A DNA stretch of 64,000 nucleotides, from NCBI GenBank assembly GCA_015680685.1, contig MNCI01011336.1, positions 63,877-127,876 on the forward strand. The letters are read 5' to 3'. Of this stretch, positions 43,640-55,829 are shown piece by piece. Each line of letters starts with the position of its first letter. The first letter of the stretch is position 1. The notes under the pieces are model-generated. The model searched no databases and was not told where the DNA came from. It worked only from the letters and a program-made list of their open reading frames with translations. The position numbers were made by a program, and so were the translations under genes. Origin of the DNA: Gnetum montanum. Its lineage: Eukaryota > Streptophyta > Gnetopsida > Gnetales > Gnetaceae.

Positions 43640-45530
43640 GCCTAGTTAATGGGGCCTAGTCAACGTGGCCAATCCACAACTCATCAATTATGGATTTGCT
43701 TATTCTAGGGCCTGCAGATCACTATCATGATTACTAATAGATTGATGTTAATTTTCAAGTTACAACAATTACACCTTTTAGTGTATTTTCCATTTACAGT
43801 AAATTTGGAATACACTAAAGCCCATTTGTTTACTATAAATATTAAATGTACTTTTGTGACTACACTGACACCATCCCAACTACATTGGAATTGGTGGACT
43901 ACACTAAAGTTGTTAAAAAATGTTGAAAACTATGGAAACCATGGAAATATTTAAAACTAATTGAAAATGCTACTAGAAACCATGGAAAATTCTATCTATG
44001 TTGGGTATGCTGCAACTACTAAAGACATGGGGTGACTATGCTAGCCATTGTTTGGAAAATTTGAAATGGAAATGAAAAAGGAATATGTCACCATTTCTAA
44101 AATGGGAAATCTCAACAGTTCCAACACTCCATCTTCATTGGGTTTTGGTGGTCACTACACTGGGTTGCAATTGAAAAATCCCATCTATTCAATCTACACA
44201 TGAAGGTAGATGGTTCCATCTAGTTGAGGCTACCGTTATGAAAACCCATGAAAATGCTAATTTTGACCATTTCCAATGCATTTTCAACCTTCTCAAGCCC
44301 AAATATAGATATGAGGTACCTTTTGGACTTGGGAAGTAAGGCAATAACAACTTTTGAGGCATTTTTTAGCCCCCAAAAGCCAAAGTAAGATTGTAGCTCA
44401 TTGACTACATAACTTATATTTATAATAAGATCTTTCCTCAAATTGGAAAATGAAAGTTATAATTTGGCAACATGAGTTTATGGTGGTGTTTCATTCACTC
44501 GTCATTATTAATTTTTGGAGGATTAACTTGAGAGACATTGACAAAGAATACAAAACACCATTGTAGGTCCATCACTAATGGTTGCTTTCTACGCTTAATT
44601 TAGTAGTGTTGAACCATGCCAAAAAGTGCTTGTAATGATGGGATAAGGTCATAATGAGGTAATAGATGGTAAGGGAATTGTTTGGCTATAAGGAAATGGT
44701 TATGAGGGTTAACAATGAATTTTAAGTGTTCATATTATGGCTATAATATGACGCTAACGCTTTTATCAATCAATGTGGTCTTAGCACTTTGTCCTTTAAA
44801 ATGTTGATCACTCGACAATGCATTTTAAAAACCAACACTTTTCTCTAAGGCTTCTAGGACAGTAAGCTCCTCCCTTCACATGTTTGGAGCCATTATTTTA
44901 TATTTTTGGCTTCGTTGGCTGCTCAACATTTTGGTAATTTTCCTCCTCATTTTTTTGGGTGAAACCTTCATTGGGTTTCATTACGAAGGCCAATTTTGAT
45001 TTGGTTTTTTCATTGAATGAGACTGGTAGGTGGATCATGATGAAGGGATGTCGCATGGTCATAATGCATAAGTGTTATACATAGGTCAATATTGTTGCTT
45101 GGTGTAGGGAAGGTTAAAATCAAGCTATGGGGTTGGACTTAATGAGTGGTGATGATAATGATGTCGAGAAAGAACTCATGGTACAGTAGGACAAACTCAT
45201 TGAATCTTGCACATCGAGATCACATGATGACTTGCTACCATAATTAGTTGTACCTCCATGATGACTTTGATCTTCATCTTGTAAGCACAAATCCAAGAGA
45301 ATAAGAAAACCAAAGTAAAAAGGTCATGTTGGTAGAATACAATGCATAAGACCATACAAGATAATTAACAAACCAAGCTATCCAAGGTCACCAATGTTAC
45401 AAAATTTTAGAGTTTATTTATTATGCAAAAAGAGGTCATGTAGGCTCACTTGTTATTGGTTGTCACTATCAATTATTTTTCTCCATAGGCTACATGTAGT
45501 AGGCCTTTAGATAGGAATGATTGATTGGAT
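43640..45530 (-). repeat. Presumed 3' UTR/LTR region of T2
   Basis: Lies downstream of T2 integrase. No gene is visible. 43855-44160 carries several GACTACACT and GACTATGCTAG motifs related to the 49.6-52.2 kb array. LTR borders could not be found. Confidence 0.4.
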
Positions 45531-45533
45531 TGG

Positions 45534-46520
45534 CTAGCTCATTTCCATCATATCTATTATCATTAAGGCTTCATTACCGTGGGACTTTATGATCAAGAAA
45601 GACCCTTCCCAGTTGGCTAAGATTTGGTCCAGAAGCTCACGAATAGCTTTGAGAACTAGGTCTCCTTCATTGATATTGTGCTTGTTTAGGGTATGGTAAT
45701 TTTTCCATTTCTGCCTCTCATGGTATAGCTTGACGTGAGCAAGTGTTTGCACCCATTGCTCCTCCACCAAGTCTAGGTCCATGATACGCATCTCATTGTT
45801 CTATTCATCATTAATGAAGTTTGATAAGGCTACTTGAAGTAATGGAACCTGCAATTCAAGAGGTAAAATAGCTTCAAAATCATAAACTAGGCTATATGTG
45901 GTTACACTAGTTCTAGTTTGAAATGTAATTTGTTAGGCCTAAAGCACATGCACAGTTTGTTCATGCCACTTGCATTTACTATTGTTCAACATCTTCTTGA
46001 TCAAGTTCATGATAACCTTATTGATCACTTCAACTTGTCCATTAACTTGAGGATAATACAGTGATGAGAAGGAGTGCTTAATGCCTAGGTTATGACAACA
46101 ATTTTTCATCTCTTGACCACTAAACTGTAGTCTATTGTCTATGACTATGATCATAGGCATGCCAAAATGGGCTATCATGTTGTCTAGTATTAATCTACAA
46201 ACTTGTTCAAATGTCGTCCTACTTAGGGGAATAGTTTCAATCCACTTTGTAAAGTAGTTAGTTGTAGTGATAATAAAGCTATGCCCTGTAAAAGACTTAG
46301 GCATTATAGGTTCAATGATATCCAACCCCCACCATTGAACTGGACAAGTGATCTGAGTAGTGTGTAAGTTAATTGGTAGTATGTGTATGAGGTTACTATG
46401 CCATTGGCGCATGTCACAAGTTTTAACTTTCTACAGGCAGTTTCTTTTCATATAGGGCCAATAATGGCCTAAGCATCTAATTTTAGTGGCCATAGCTCTA
46501 GGTCCTATATGTCCCCCAAA
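45534..46520 (-). pseudogene. Integrase of T2
   Basis: The core (46412-45939) reads WWGLDIIEPI, TTNYFTKWIETI (first catalytic Asp now Asn), IDNRLQFSG (second Asp kept) and VNGQVEVINKVI (Glu kept). The C-terminal piece (45791-45534) reads GDLVLKAIRELL and NWEGSFLI. A zinc-binding remnant lies just right of the core. Homologous to T1 integrase. Confidence 0.85.
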
Positions 46521-46998
46521 TACACCCTCATGAGCCTATCTAGGAAAGCTTGGACTTTGACTTTACCTAAGCACACTAATAATATGTCATTTTTTGACCA
46601 TTGAAATAATGTGTTATCATATACTATGACATACAATTTTAATCATTTATGTATAATGTCCTTTTAAGCAGTATTGAGGCCTTATGAAGGTTCATCATGC
46701 ATATGGTAGAACTTGAGATCATCCTACCACTCCTTTGGGGAAGTAATATGAACTATAGCCACAAAGGTATCCTCATGGTCTACGTGATGGGAAGGGCATA
46801 GTCCACAATCTTGATGGAAAACTTGCTAAACACATCTAACATCACACTGAGGGCTAGCATTGCAATGGCATCCACTATAGTTTTTTCAGTTTGGAGTGTG
46901 TGTTAGATATCAATGTTTGTAAATTATTATCATTGTTTCTTTCCTAGGTCATAGTAAGGTTGTAAATGTTTGGCTTTACAAGCATAAACCTCGATTAC

Positions 46999-47346
46999 TT
47001 AGTTAACCACAAGTTGTAAGTCACCTTTAATTATTAAGCATCTGATTCCTTGGTCATGAGCTACCATCATCCCCCTGATCAAACCCTCATACTTCACTAT
47101 ATTATTGGTACATGGGAATTTAAAATGATAGGCAAATGGTTGGATTTCATCATATGAGAGCATTATAATGGTAGCAGAACTGACTTGATGAGCAATTGAA
47201 GGTTTGTCAAAGTGCACTACCACCTCATAGTCCTCAGGTACATTGCTAACAATGTTGATGTGTATGTATGGAAATTTAGGATCTATAGTTGCATGATCTT
47301 TTATCACTAAAATAGTAAGTTTTATGACTATAACTTGTCCTTTCAT
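46999..47346 (-). pseudogene. Second RNase H of T2
   Basis: Open block with VHFDKPSIAHQ (first Asp kept, unlike T1), TNNIVKYEGLIRGMMVA (the Glu position of T1 AEYEG becomes KYEG) and IKGDLQLV. Same Tat-type extra RNase H as T1. Confidence 0.75.
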
Positions 47347-48960
47347 TGATGCTTGAAAAATGTAATGAAGGTTAAACTCTACTATTATGGCTTTTCAATC
47401 AACTATATAGCTACTTTCATAGACGTTGGTTGTTATGGCTCTAAGCATGTTATCTTTGCACATGACATTGACCTAGCTTCTAAAGAGCTAATTTCTTCAC
47501 TACTTCAATGAGAAGACTAGGGCTAGATAATACTTCTCCACTTTAGTATATTATATCTCATGGGTAACTAATGCATGGCTTAGGTAGCAAATTGGAAACT
47601 TTGCTCCATCATCATGTTCCTGATAAAGTAGAGAGACAATGGACATGTCAAAGATAGTAAGGTAGATGTAAAACGACTTATCCTTTTATGGTGGAAAGAC
47701 CATCAATAGATGTGCCAACTCTTGCTTAAGGTTTTCAATGGCCTCTTGGCATTGAGTTTTCCACTTATAGTGGACCCCTTTCTTAAGCAAGTGTTGCATC
47801 AATTGTAACTTATTTGTGAGCCTAGCAACAAACCTACGGATAAATTGTAATCTACCTTGCAGTCCCCAAAGCTCCTTGAGGTTAGTTAGTGTTGTCAAGT
47901 TGGATATGGCTTTAACCTTATCAAGATCAACACATATCCCTACTTCAAACACTACAAAGCCAAGCATCTTACTAGTTTTAACATCAAAGACACACTTCTT
48001 GGGATTAATCCTAAGCTCATACGTGAGGCATCATTTAAGTACAAGATCAAGGTCATGTGCATGGTTGTTGGCCACTTTGTACTTAATAGATATATCATCT
48101 ATGTAATCATTGAGCAAACCTATCATGAAATCACTAAAGATATACATCATACGTCTTTGGTAGATTGCTCCTACATTCTTTAGGCCAAAGACATCATGGT
48201 ATAACAAAAGGTACTCCAAGAGGTCATGAGGGTAATACTAAGTTGATGTTCTAGGTTAATCCTAATCTAGTTATATCCTAAGAATCCATCCATTAAGGAT
48301 AATAAGACATGCCTAGCCATTATATAAATAAGTTAGTTAATACTAGGCAAAGGAAAATCATCCTTGATGGTTACCTTGTTTAGGTCTCAGAAATTGATGC
48401 AAATGTGAATACTCCTATTTTTCTTAGGGATTATGACTATGTTGGGTACCCATTCTATGTAATCAATAGCTTTGATGAAACTAGCTTGGTATAGTTTTAT
48501 GATTTCATCACAAACTGCTAAGGCTAAATCAGATCTAATCTTATGAACCTTTGCTTAACTAGTCTAATGCTAGGATTAGGTATGATGTTATGTTGAACTA
48601 AATGTGGGTCTATACCTAACATATCTTCATATGAAAAGGTAAATGCTTTAATGTTATCTTGTAGAAACTTGGTGATGTCTTGAGCCTATTTAGGTTCTAG
48701 TGATGAACTTAGTTTTAAGATTTTCTCCTCACCACTGTATGTCATGATAGGAACCTCAACTAAAGAGTCCTCGGTAATGTCACCAACCCCAACGTCAAGG
48801 ATTGTAACTAGGTTTTTAGGCCATTCTAGAGATTTCTCTATAGAGGCTATGTAATCAGTGGGACTATCAAGCTCAAGCTCTAGGCAATTAGGATTAATAC
48901 TCCATTCAACATCACCATGGGATCCACTTACCTCAAAGGCAAGGTGATTTGCTTCCAATT
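47347..48960 (-). pseudogene. RT and Ty3-type RNase H of T2
   Basis: The RT box YIDD is at 48105-48094. LGFVVFEVGI, LKELWGLQGRLQFIRRFV and YKWKTQCQEAIENLKQEL (47967-47686) mark the RT thumb and connection, and RNase H remnants follow to 47.35 kb. The lead-in (48958-48686) ends with EVPIMTYSGEE-type sequence like that before T1 RT. Many stops. Confidence 0.8.
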
Positions 48961-49560
48961 GTTCATACTCCTATCTTGTATGTCAACCATAAGAAAATTA
49001 AGTGGCACCTAGGTAAAAATGAATAAATAATGTTAAAATGATATAAAATACATTAGTAAATATGTAAAAACATGCTATTCCAATGTCAAAAAAAAATGTA
49101 AAAAGAATCAACCAAGACCATGAAATGTAGGTGAAGACAAATAAGATGGAACAAAGGTCAAATAGAGGAAAATAAAGGTGAAAACAAGTTCAAGCACCAT
49201 AAAGATACAAGAAATAAGGCCAAACATGGTAAACTAAGATTACATTTTGCCAGTTGAAGACCTTGATAGGCCATGTTGCTAGTTTAAGGGCTTGGAAAGC
49301 CATGGTCACATGGTGTCAAATGATGGTCAAACCCCATCACCTAACACTAATCAAAGGCTAAACAAGGGATCAACAAAGGTTATAATAGAGAAAAAAAAGG
49401 TAAATGTGATGAAACTAACATGATGTAGAGGCTAGATGAGGTCATTTGATGGTGATGAGGGTCAACAACACTATGAAACAAGGTTAAATCCATAAAAATG
49501 AAATATATGTCGTATAACTTGATTAATACTAGTCAAACAAGGTTAGATTTTGCTAGTTTT
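48961..49560. other. Spacer right of T2 RT
   Basis: No gene seen; corresponds in position to the T1 spacer between the opposite-strand gene and RT. Confidence 0.4.
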
Positions 49561-52250
49561 AGGCCTTAGTGGGCCATGGAATGAGGCTGCAGAGTTGCTA
49601 AGGGAGTTTGGACACTTGAGGGGATCATTCCAAGGCTATTTTGAGGCAAATTTGGCATCATTTTTGTGACTACACTAGGCTTGACTGGTGACTATGATAG
49701 CCTGGCATAGTCAACACTGATGGATAGTTTTCCAAGCTTAGTATGATCAATTTTGGGCTCCTAATAGTCCAGAAAGCTAGCATAGGGCGTTGGCATTGAA
49801 GATTAGCATCTTTTGGCTCTATTTTTTCTTTCCGAGAGCTTAAACTAATGTTTCCATTAGTGACTACGCTAGGCCAATGTAGTCATGATAGGCCTCAACA
49901 TAGTCACATGGAATAAATGACATTATGGGATCTCTAGGTTAGGCTTAGGGCTCAATTAGCTTCTTAGGTCAGTGTAGGATCATTGGAGGACTAAATTAGT
50001 TATTTGAAGGTTGAATTCAAGCAACAAAAGTGGGTTTCATGGAATTTTCCATTTGACTATGTTGGGCCAGCATAATCATGCATGGTGCCAACATAATAAT
50101 GGAAAATTGGATGTTTTTAGGGCTAAAATACAGTGAAATTGTAGTTGGATGAGGTGGAATAGGGTTCTGGGCTTCCTAAGTTAATTTTGGGCCATTCTAA
50201 GTGGTATATTGTTGGTTTATGTTGCCACAAAATGGGTTCCTACTATCACTACACTAGGCCAACATAGTCACAGGCCTCCCCAGTGTAGTCATGCATGGAA
50301 AATAACTTTTGGTGAGTTTCTTTATCCCATCAACCATGCTAATGAACTTCCAGGGTTACTGTCATTGTTGGCTAGGGCTTTAGTGTTAAAAGTATCAATT
50401 TTGGTGATTTCTTAGATCTTGGAATGGTCAAATACCTCTTGACTATGCTAGCGCAACATAGGCATGTAATTCCAAGCATAGTTAAGAGGTTTGGCATGAA
50501 AAATGATGGATTTTCGCTCATTTCCCAAGGTTTCATGGTCTCAGTAGAATTTAACAAGGTTCTAGGAGGTCGATTTGACTTGTTTTAGCCTAATTTTTTC
50601 ATTTCCTATGTAGACTATGCTAGGCTCTACTAGTGACTACACTAGCCTAGTATATTCATGCAAATTTTAGCATAGTTGGGGTTGGAAAATGGAAAATATT
50701 CAGTTTTATGGTTAACACATGCTTTTGTAGCATCCCAAGGTTTGCCAAAAGTGGAATTGGGTTCTTTATTGTCAATTTTGGTTAATTTTAGATGGACTAC
50801 ATTGGGCACACTAATGACTATGTTGGCCCAACATAATCACATAATCCCTAAAATAGTTGGGGTTGGAAAATGTTAAAAATGAGAAAAGAGGTAAATTTTG
50901 TCTTTGTTTTTATCTCTACTAGGTTTTGAGGTTCTTAGAAAGTGGATTTGACTAGGAAATGACTTATTTTAAGGTTTTTAGGTGGACTATGTTAAGCACC
51001 ACTAGTGACTACACTAGCCTTGTGTAGTCATCCTTGGAAAATATATTTTGGGATGGGAAATCTCAAATTTTTGCTTCTATTTTTTGAGATCTCTAGAGGT
51101 GGATCTATGCTTGGAAATGATTTATTTGAGGTTTTTGAGTGGACTATGCTAGGAACCACTAGTGAATACACTAGTCTAGTGTATTCATGGCATTCCCTAC
51201 ATAGTCACACTTGGGAAATGACTTTTGATGGATTTTTATAGAGATTCTAGTTGATTGGTCAATAGTCTAAGGTCACTTACAATCCTAGGAAGGTGTGAAG
51301 GCTTTGAAGTAAAGTTTTGGAGGTGTATCATGATTTTTATGATCAATCCCATTCATCAACCCTATGACTACACTAAGCTAGTGTATTCATAGTATCCCTC
51401 TAGCATAGTCATGAATTTTAATCAGTTTTTTGCATCATTTGATAAGTGTGAAAAAGTCTCAAGGCTACTAAGACCTCTAGCTAGGATTTAAAGAGATGGC
51501 ATGGAGGTTTGAAGTCAATTAGAGGCTAGGTGAGTTAGAAATGATCTATTCCATGAATCTAATCTATAGCAAGATTTGCTAGCATCATCATGTTGTTTCC
51601 CAACATAGTCATAGCATGAATCCAATCTATAGCAAGATTTGATGTCATTTGGATGCCTAGTGACTACTAATCCTAACTCCTAGTTGTTGGTTTGGGTATA
51701 GGATTCCATGGATCAATGGTTAGTGGGAATGGATTAGTTGGAATTTGGAAAATGCCATATAGCCCATTTGACTATGTTGGGGTAGCACAGTGACATGGGA
51801 AATTAAGTTTTTATGAATTTTTTGGCTCTTGACAACATAATTTGTACCTATTTTTACACTTGATTACCTAGCTTGATCATGAGATTTTTTTTAGCTAGGG
51901 TAGAGGACTAGGGATTGGTTTTATTTTTGGAGTGGATGGGATATGGCACTTATCCCAAGGTTTCCATGGTATAAGCCCCAATGTAGTCAAGCTTGGCAAC
52001 CCAAAATCCTAGAAGAGTCATGGGATTGGCTTATTAGCCTAGCACATAGTGGGGCCCACATGGATTTAGCATGTTTGGAATGGAATAGTTCTTCAACCCA
52101 ACATAGTTTCCTTGTTCCAAATTCATAAAATTCATTATTTCTTTCTCACTTTCTAGCTATTGTGCAAAACTTGAGAGCTTTATGTGTACCACTACTGCCA
52201 ACCCTAGCATAGTCATAGACATTCTAGTTACCAATGCCAACATTATCACC
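49560..52250. repeat. ~190-bp-period degenerate repeat array with palindromic cores
   Basis: A core of GACTA(C/T)(A/G)CTAGG-CC followed by (A/T)-GT-TAGTCA recurs at 49668, 49862, 50055, 50247, 50441, 50613/50635, 50795/50816, 50985/51007, 51142/51164, 51366, ~51578, 51770, ~51962 and ~52203. Most spacings are 180-195 bp. Paired forward and inverted half-sites make each core an imperfect palindrome. Units between cores are only weakly alike, so the array is old. Confidence 0.75.
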
Positions 52251-52307
52251 TTAGAATTACTAGAATTCAAAGGTTTCTTAGTGTTTTTTGCACCAATCTT
52301 CTACAGC

Positions 52308-55300
52308 ATGTCAAGGAGGAAGCCACCTACGAACAACCCTTCCTTGGAGGAGGCAAACATAGCTACTCATGGCCTATCACACCTTCCCTATCCCAAGATT
52401 GGAGACTATTCTACCACTATTTTTCCTAGGTATACATCCTTGCTTATTTTTCCCATTCATTCCATCCATTCTGTTGATTGGGTATGCCATTGATTCCATT
52501 TTTTAGATCTAGGCTTGCGTATTCATTAGTTTGGAATTTTGTAAAAATCCCATTGTATTTTTAGGTTATGTTTATGCATTTTTTGTGTTACTTGGATTTT
52601 GGATTTTATTTTTGTTATGGAATAAATGCTATTTCCCATGAATTCCATGGGTTTTCTTCTTTCTTCACCCAAAACGTAGTGCCTCTTGTGAATTTTTCCT
52701 AAGGAAATGACTATTGTTTTTAATTTTTCAAAGTTATGAAGTTATTTTCTATTATTTTCTAGTTGATTAGATTTTTGAACCACTTTATTTCACCTTATGG
52801 TTAATTTTTTATGATTTTTTCCATTAGGTTGTGTCAAGTGTATTTTCTACTTTTGGCTATTTTCTATTGTGAATTTGGTATTTTTTTCTACAATAAACAG
52901 TTATGAATTTTTATGTTTTCTAGTCATGGATGTCTAGTTCACCATTCAAGAATTCTAATGGTGGTGGAATTGTTGAGTTTGAATGAACGTTTTGTTTCCA
53001 GCGAGTGTTTCTGTTGACTAGTGCGGAATGGCGTTTCGGTTAGGATGACCATGATTAGGTTAATTTTTTTATTGTTTAATGTAAAACTAGTTAAGAATTT
53101 TTATTTTTTCTTATTATGGGATTATATTTCATGATTTTTTAATTCCAACAGTGGTGTAATCATTGAATTTTATTAAGTAAATTTTTTTATGGATGTTTTT
53201 GTAAGGTTACATGAAATCAAGGTTTTAAGGCTATTATGCATTTACCCTTGTGAAGATGGGCAACATTGAGACTTTGGAAAATTTTTTCCATTAATGTCCC
53301 ATGATCTTGGGGGTAGGCTAAGATGTTGGGAAGGGTTTAGAGATGGTTTGGATTGAATTAATTTTTTTTTAATATTTTTCATGCTATTTAGTATAGCCAT
53401 TCTAGTTGTGGTGTTGTTGTTATTAAATTCCATTGAATTTTGGTTTATGGACTTATGTTGTGTTTTGAAATGTTTTCTAAGTATGGAATTTAACCTAAAA
53501 ATAAAAATTCTAGTTCTATGCTCTCATTTTCATATTCTTGGTTCCAAACTGTTAATTCCATGCTTTCGGTTGTGAACTGTCATTTTCACCCTTTTGGTTT
53601 TAAACTATCATATCCATTAAGTGTGAACTATTTCATTCGATATTTTGCCTAAGTATTATTTTCATGTTGAAGTATTATTTGATTATATACATAGGTTGCT
53701 ATGATCATGTAATTGGTAATTGTAATGTTTTTGATATTTTAAAATTTTTAAGTTTTATCTTTGTTCTACAAGATTGTAATTGTTATGTGTTGAATGGCAC
53801 AGGGTCTTCTTGAAGCCCATCCTAGTTGTCATAAAGTTGGTTGGCATCTTGTGCTGCATTCATGTGCCTAGTTCCAACACTCCATCCCTTGACATGGAGT
53901 GGGAAAATCATTCACTGTGGATCAAGCCAGGAGTAAGGGACTTCTTGATCTACCTACTTTAGAACTTTAGTGTGATGATTTGATCACATTTAGCTTATAA
54001 AATAGTAGTGGCAATCATGGAAACCATTGCACCTTGCTCCTCTAGCATGATCATCAAGTCTCTAGTTGACAATCCTGAGGTCCGCATAGAGGATGAAGCA
54101 CATGATGACACCACCACTATGGACATGAAAATTATAAAAAATTCGGGAGATGCCTAAATTTAGGTAGTACCACATGGATAACAACTTGCTGGTGGACCAT
54201 CACATGCACACTTTATTCCAAAACCCTCCAAGCACACTGTCTACCCTATAGAGGAATATGCATAACTGTTATGATTTTGTGTTTATGGTTTATTTATTAT
54301 TTTTCTTCAATTATGAAGTTATAATAATTTTTTTGTTTTACTTGCCTACAAATAAAGGGTAAATGATCAATAATTGATCAAGGATAACAACCTTTTACCC
54401 TTGGCCCAAACGATGGTGGGGGTGTTGACCAAAAGCCCAATAATAAGGCTTGAGGTGATGGTCAAGTCGAAGGATGAGTTTGATAACTATATCAAATATC
54501 ATCATAAGGCTTACTGGAGGTGCCTAGCCAATGGGACCATTCATAGTAGGTGGGAAAACCCATTCCATGATGTTGAAGTGAACCCATCTCCTAGAGCTCC
54601 AAGGATGCATTTGTCATATAGGCAAAGTGAGTATACTGGATTTTTGATTTTTGTTATCCCTAGTAATTAAGTTATCTATTTTTTTGGTTTTTTAAATGGC
54701 TATTCTAGTTTTAATTTGGTTATATTTGTTATGTTTTATTTTGCATGATGCATCTATGTCGAGACTAATGAGCCTTTTTTGCTATGTTGTAGGAGTTGTA
54801 CCATCACTTGAAGTGATTGTAATCACTTCAAGACGAACTAAAAATACATTCACCCTCAAGTTTTGTGAGGTGGAAGCTAATTAGTATTGGTTGGAAGATC
54901 ATGCACTTGGGATTGTCTAGGCAAGGATCACTCACATAGGCCTACTTGACAACTTTATGATCCCAAGCCCCATCGTTCCCACTACGAAAATGATTAACAT
55001 TATTAACTCCTTTAGTAGAGTTAAGAGGTTTTTCACCCATGTTCATGCTGTGACCATTACCTTAAATGTTAATGACTCCACTTTAGTGACCTCTTTAATG
55101 TTCCCAATGAGGGTTCAATGATTACCACCAAAGCAAGGAAGGAGGTGGATCACCAAGAGAAATTTGAGGAGTGCTTAAACACTTGTGGTAATAGGGGGCT
55201 CTCTCTAAGCTAATTTCAAGTTCCATAGACTAGAGAGATGTAGTCATTATTCTAATCCTATGTGTTTCCTAAGTTACGTTTGCAAAGATAATGTTCATTG

Positions 55301-55450
55301 GGCAAGCATGTACCATGAAGAAGATCATAACCAAGGGCTTCTAATTCAACTAGGCTACTCTTTTGGTTTCTAGGTTGCAAAGTGAAATCCTAAAGCTCTA
55401 AGAAAATCTCATAATGAAGTGCCATAATGCTAGTCCCTTAACAAGTTCAA
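52308..55450 (+). pseudogene. Opposite-strand gene homologue in T2 (exons 1-5)
   Basis: Same gene as 11609-7430, again antisense to its host element and with its 5' end toward RT. Exon 1 is 52308-52429 (MSRRKPPTNN; 122 nt, phase 2, donor GTATAC). An exon-2-like VPSSNTPS lies near 53867. The exon-4 match ends at 54626 (KDNNLLPL, CLANGTIHSRW) in phase 1 with donor GTGAGT. Exon 5 starts at 54793 after TTGTAG and reads LEVIVITSRRTKN, YWLEDHA, PIVPTTKM, NSFS and, near 55290-55330, a QACTMKKIITKG block. Exons 1 and 4 and the exon 4/5 junction agree in phase with T1. Several stops. Cut off by the A2 insertion near 55.45 kb. Function unknown. Confidence 0.65.
52430..53780. other. Long AT-rich intron-like stretch
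   Basis: Between exon 1 and the exon-2-like block of the T2 opposite-strand gene. T-rich with no ORF of note. Much longer than the 395-bp first intron in T1. Confidence 0.4.
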
Positions 55451-55829
55451 GTAATATATATTCATCCCAATGAGTATATACCATACTTCACCTTTATCCT
55501 TCATTAAGACAAACAATTGCATTGGCGAGACTTAGAAGGTAACATAGTGTTACGTCTCGATCGTCCATTCCTGAGCATGCTTCTTCGTGCTCTCACACGA
55601 ATTGGCATGCCACACTTACATGTAGAATACATTGTGCAAGACCTTGACTCAAGAGAATACTATCCCATAGAGGCACAACATCAAAGGGACTTGCAATAGG
55701 AGAGACATCATAAGTCTTTGAAGGATAAGTGGTAGCAGGATGTCCCACATGTCTTAAGAAAAAATGAGGGTTATGAACCTGCCTCAGGTAGTCACCCACA
55801 CAATGATGTTCCTCCCCTTGACTTTGGCC

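Noticed and set aside
49560-52250. CRISPR-like array
   Set aside because: Plant nuclear context, ~190-bp spacing, degenerate cores and no cas genes.
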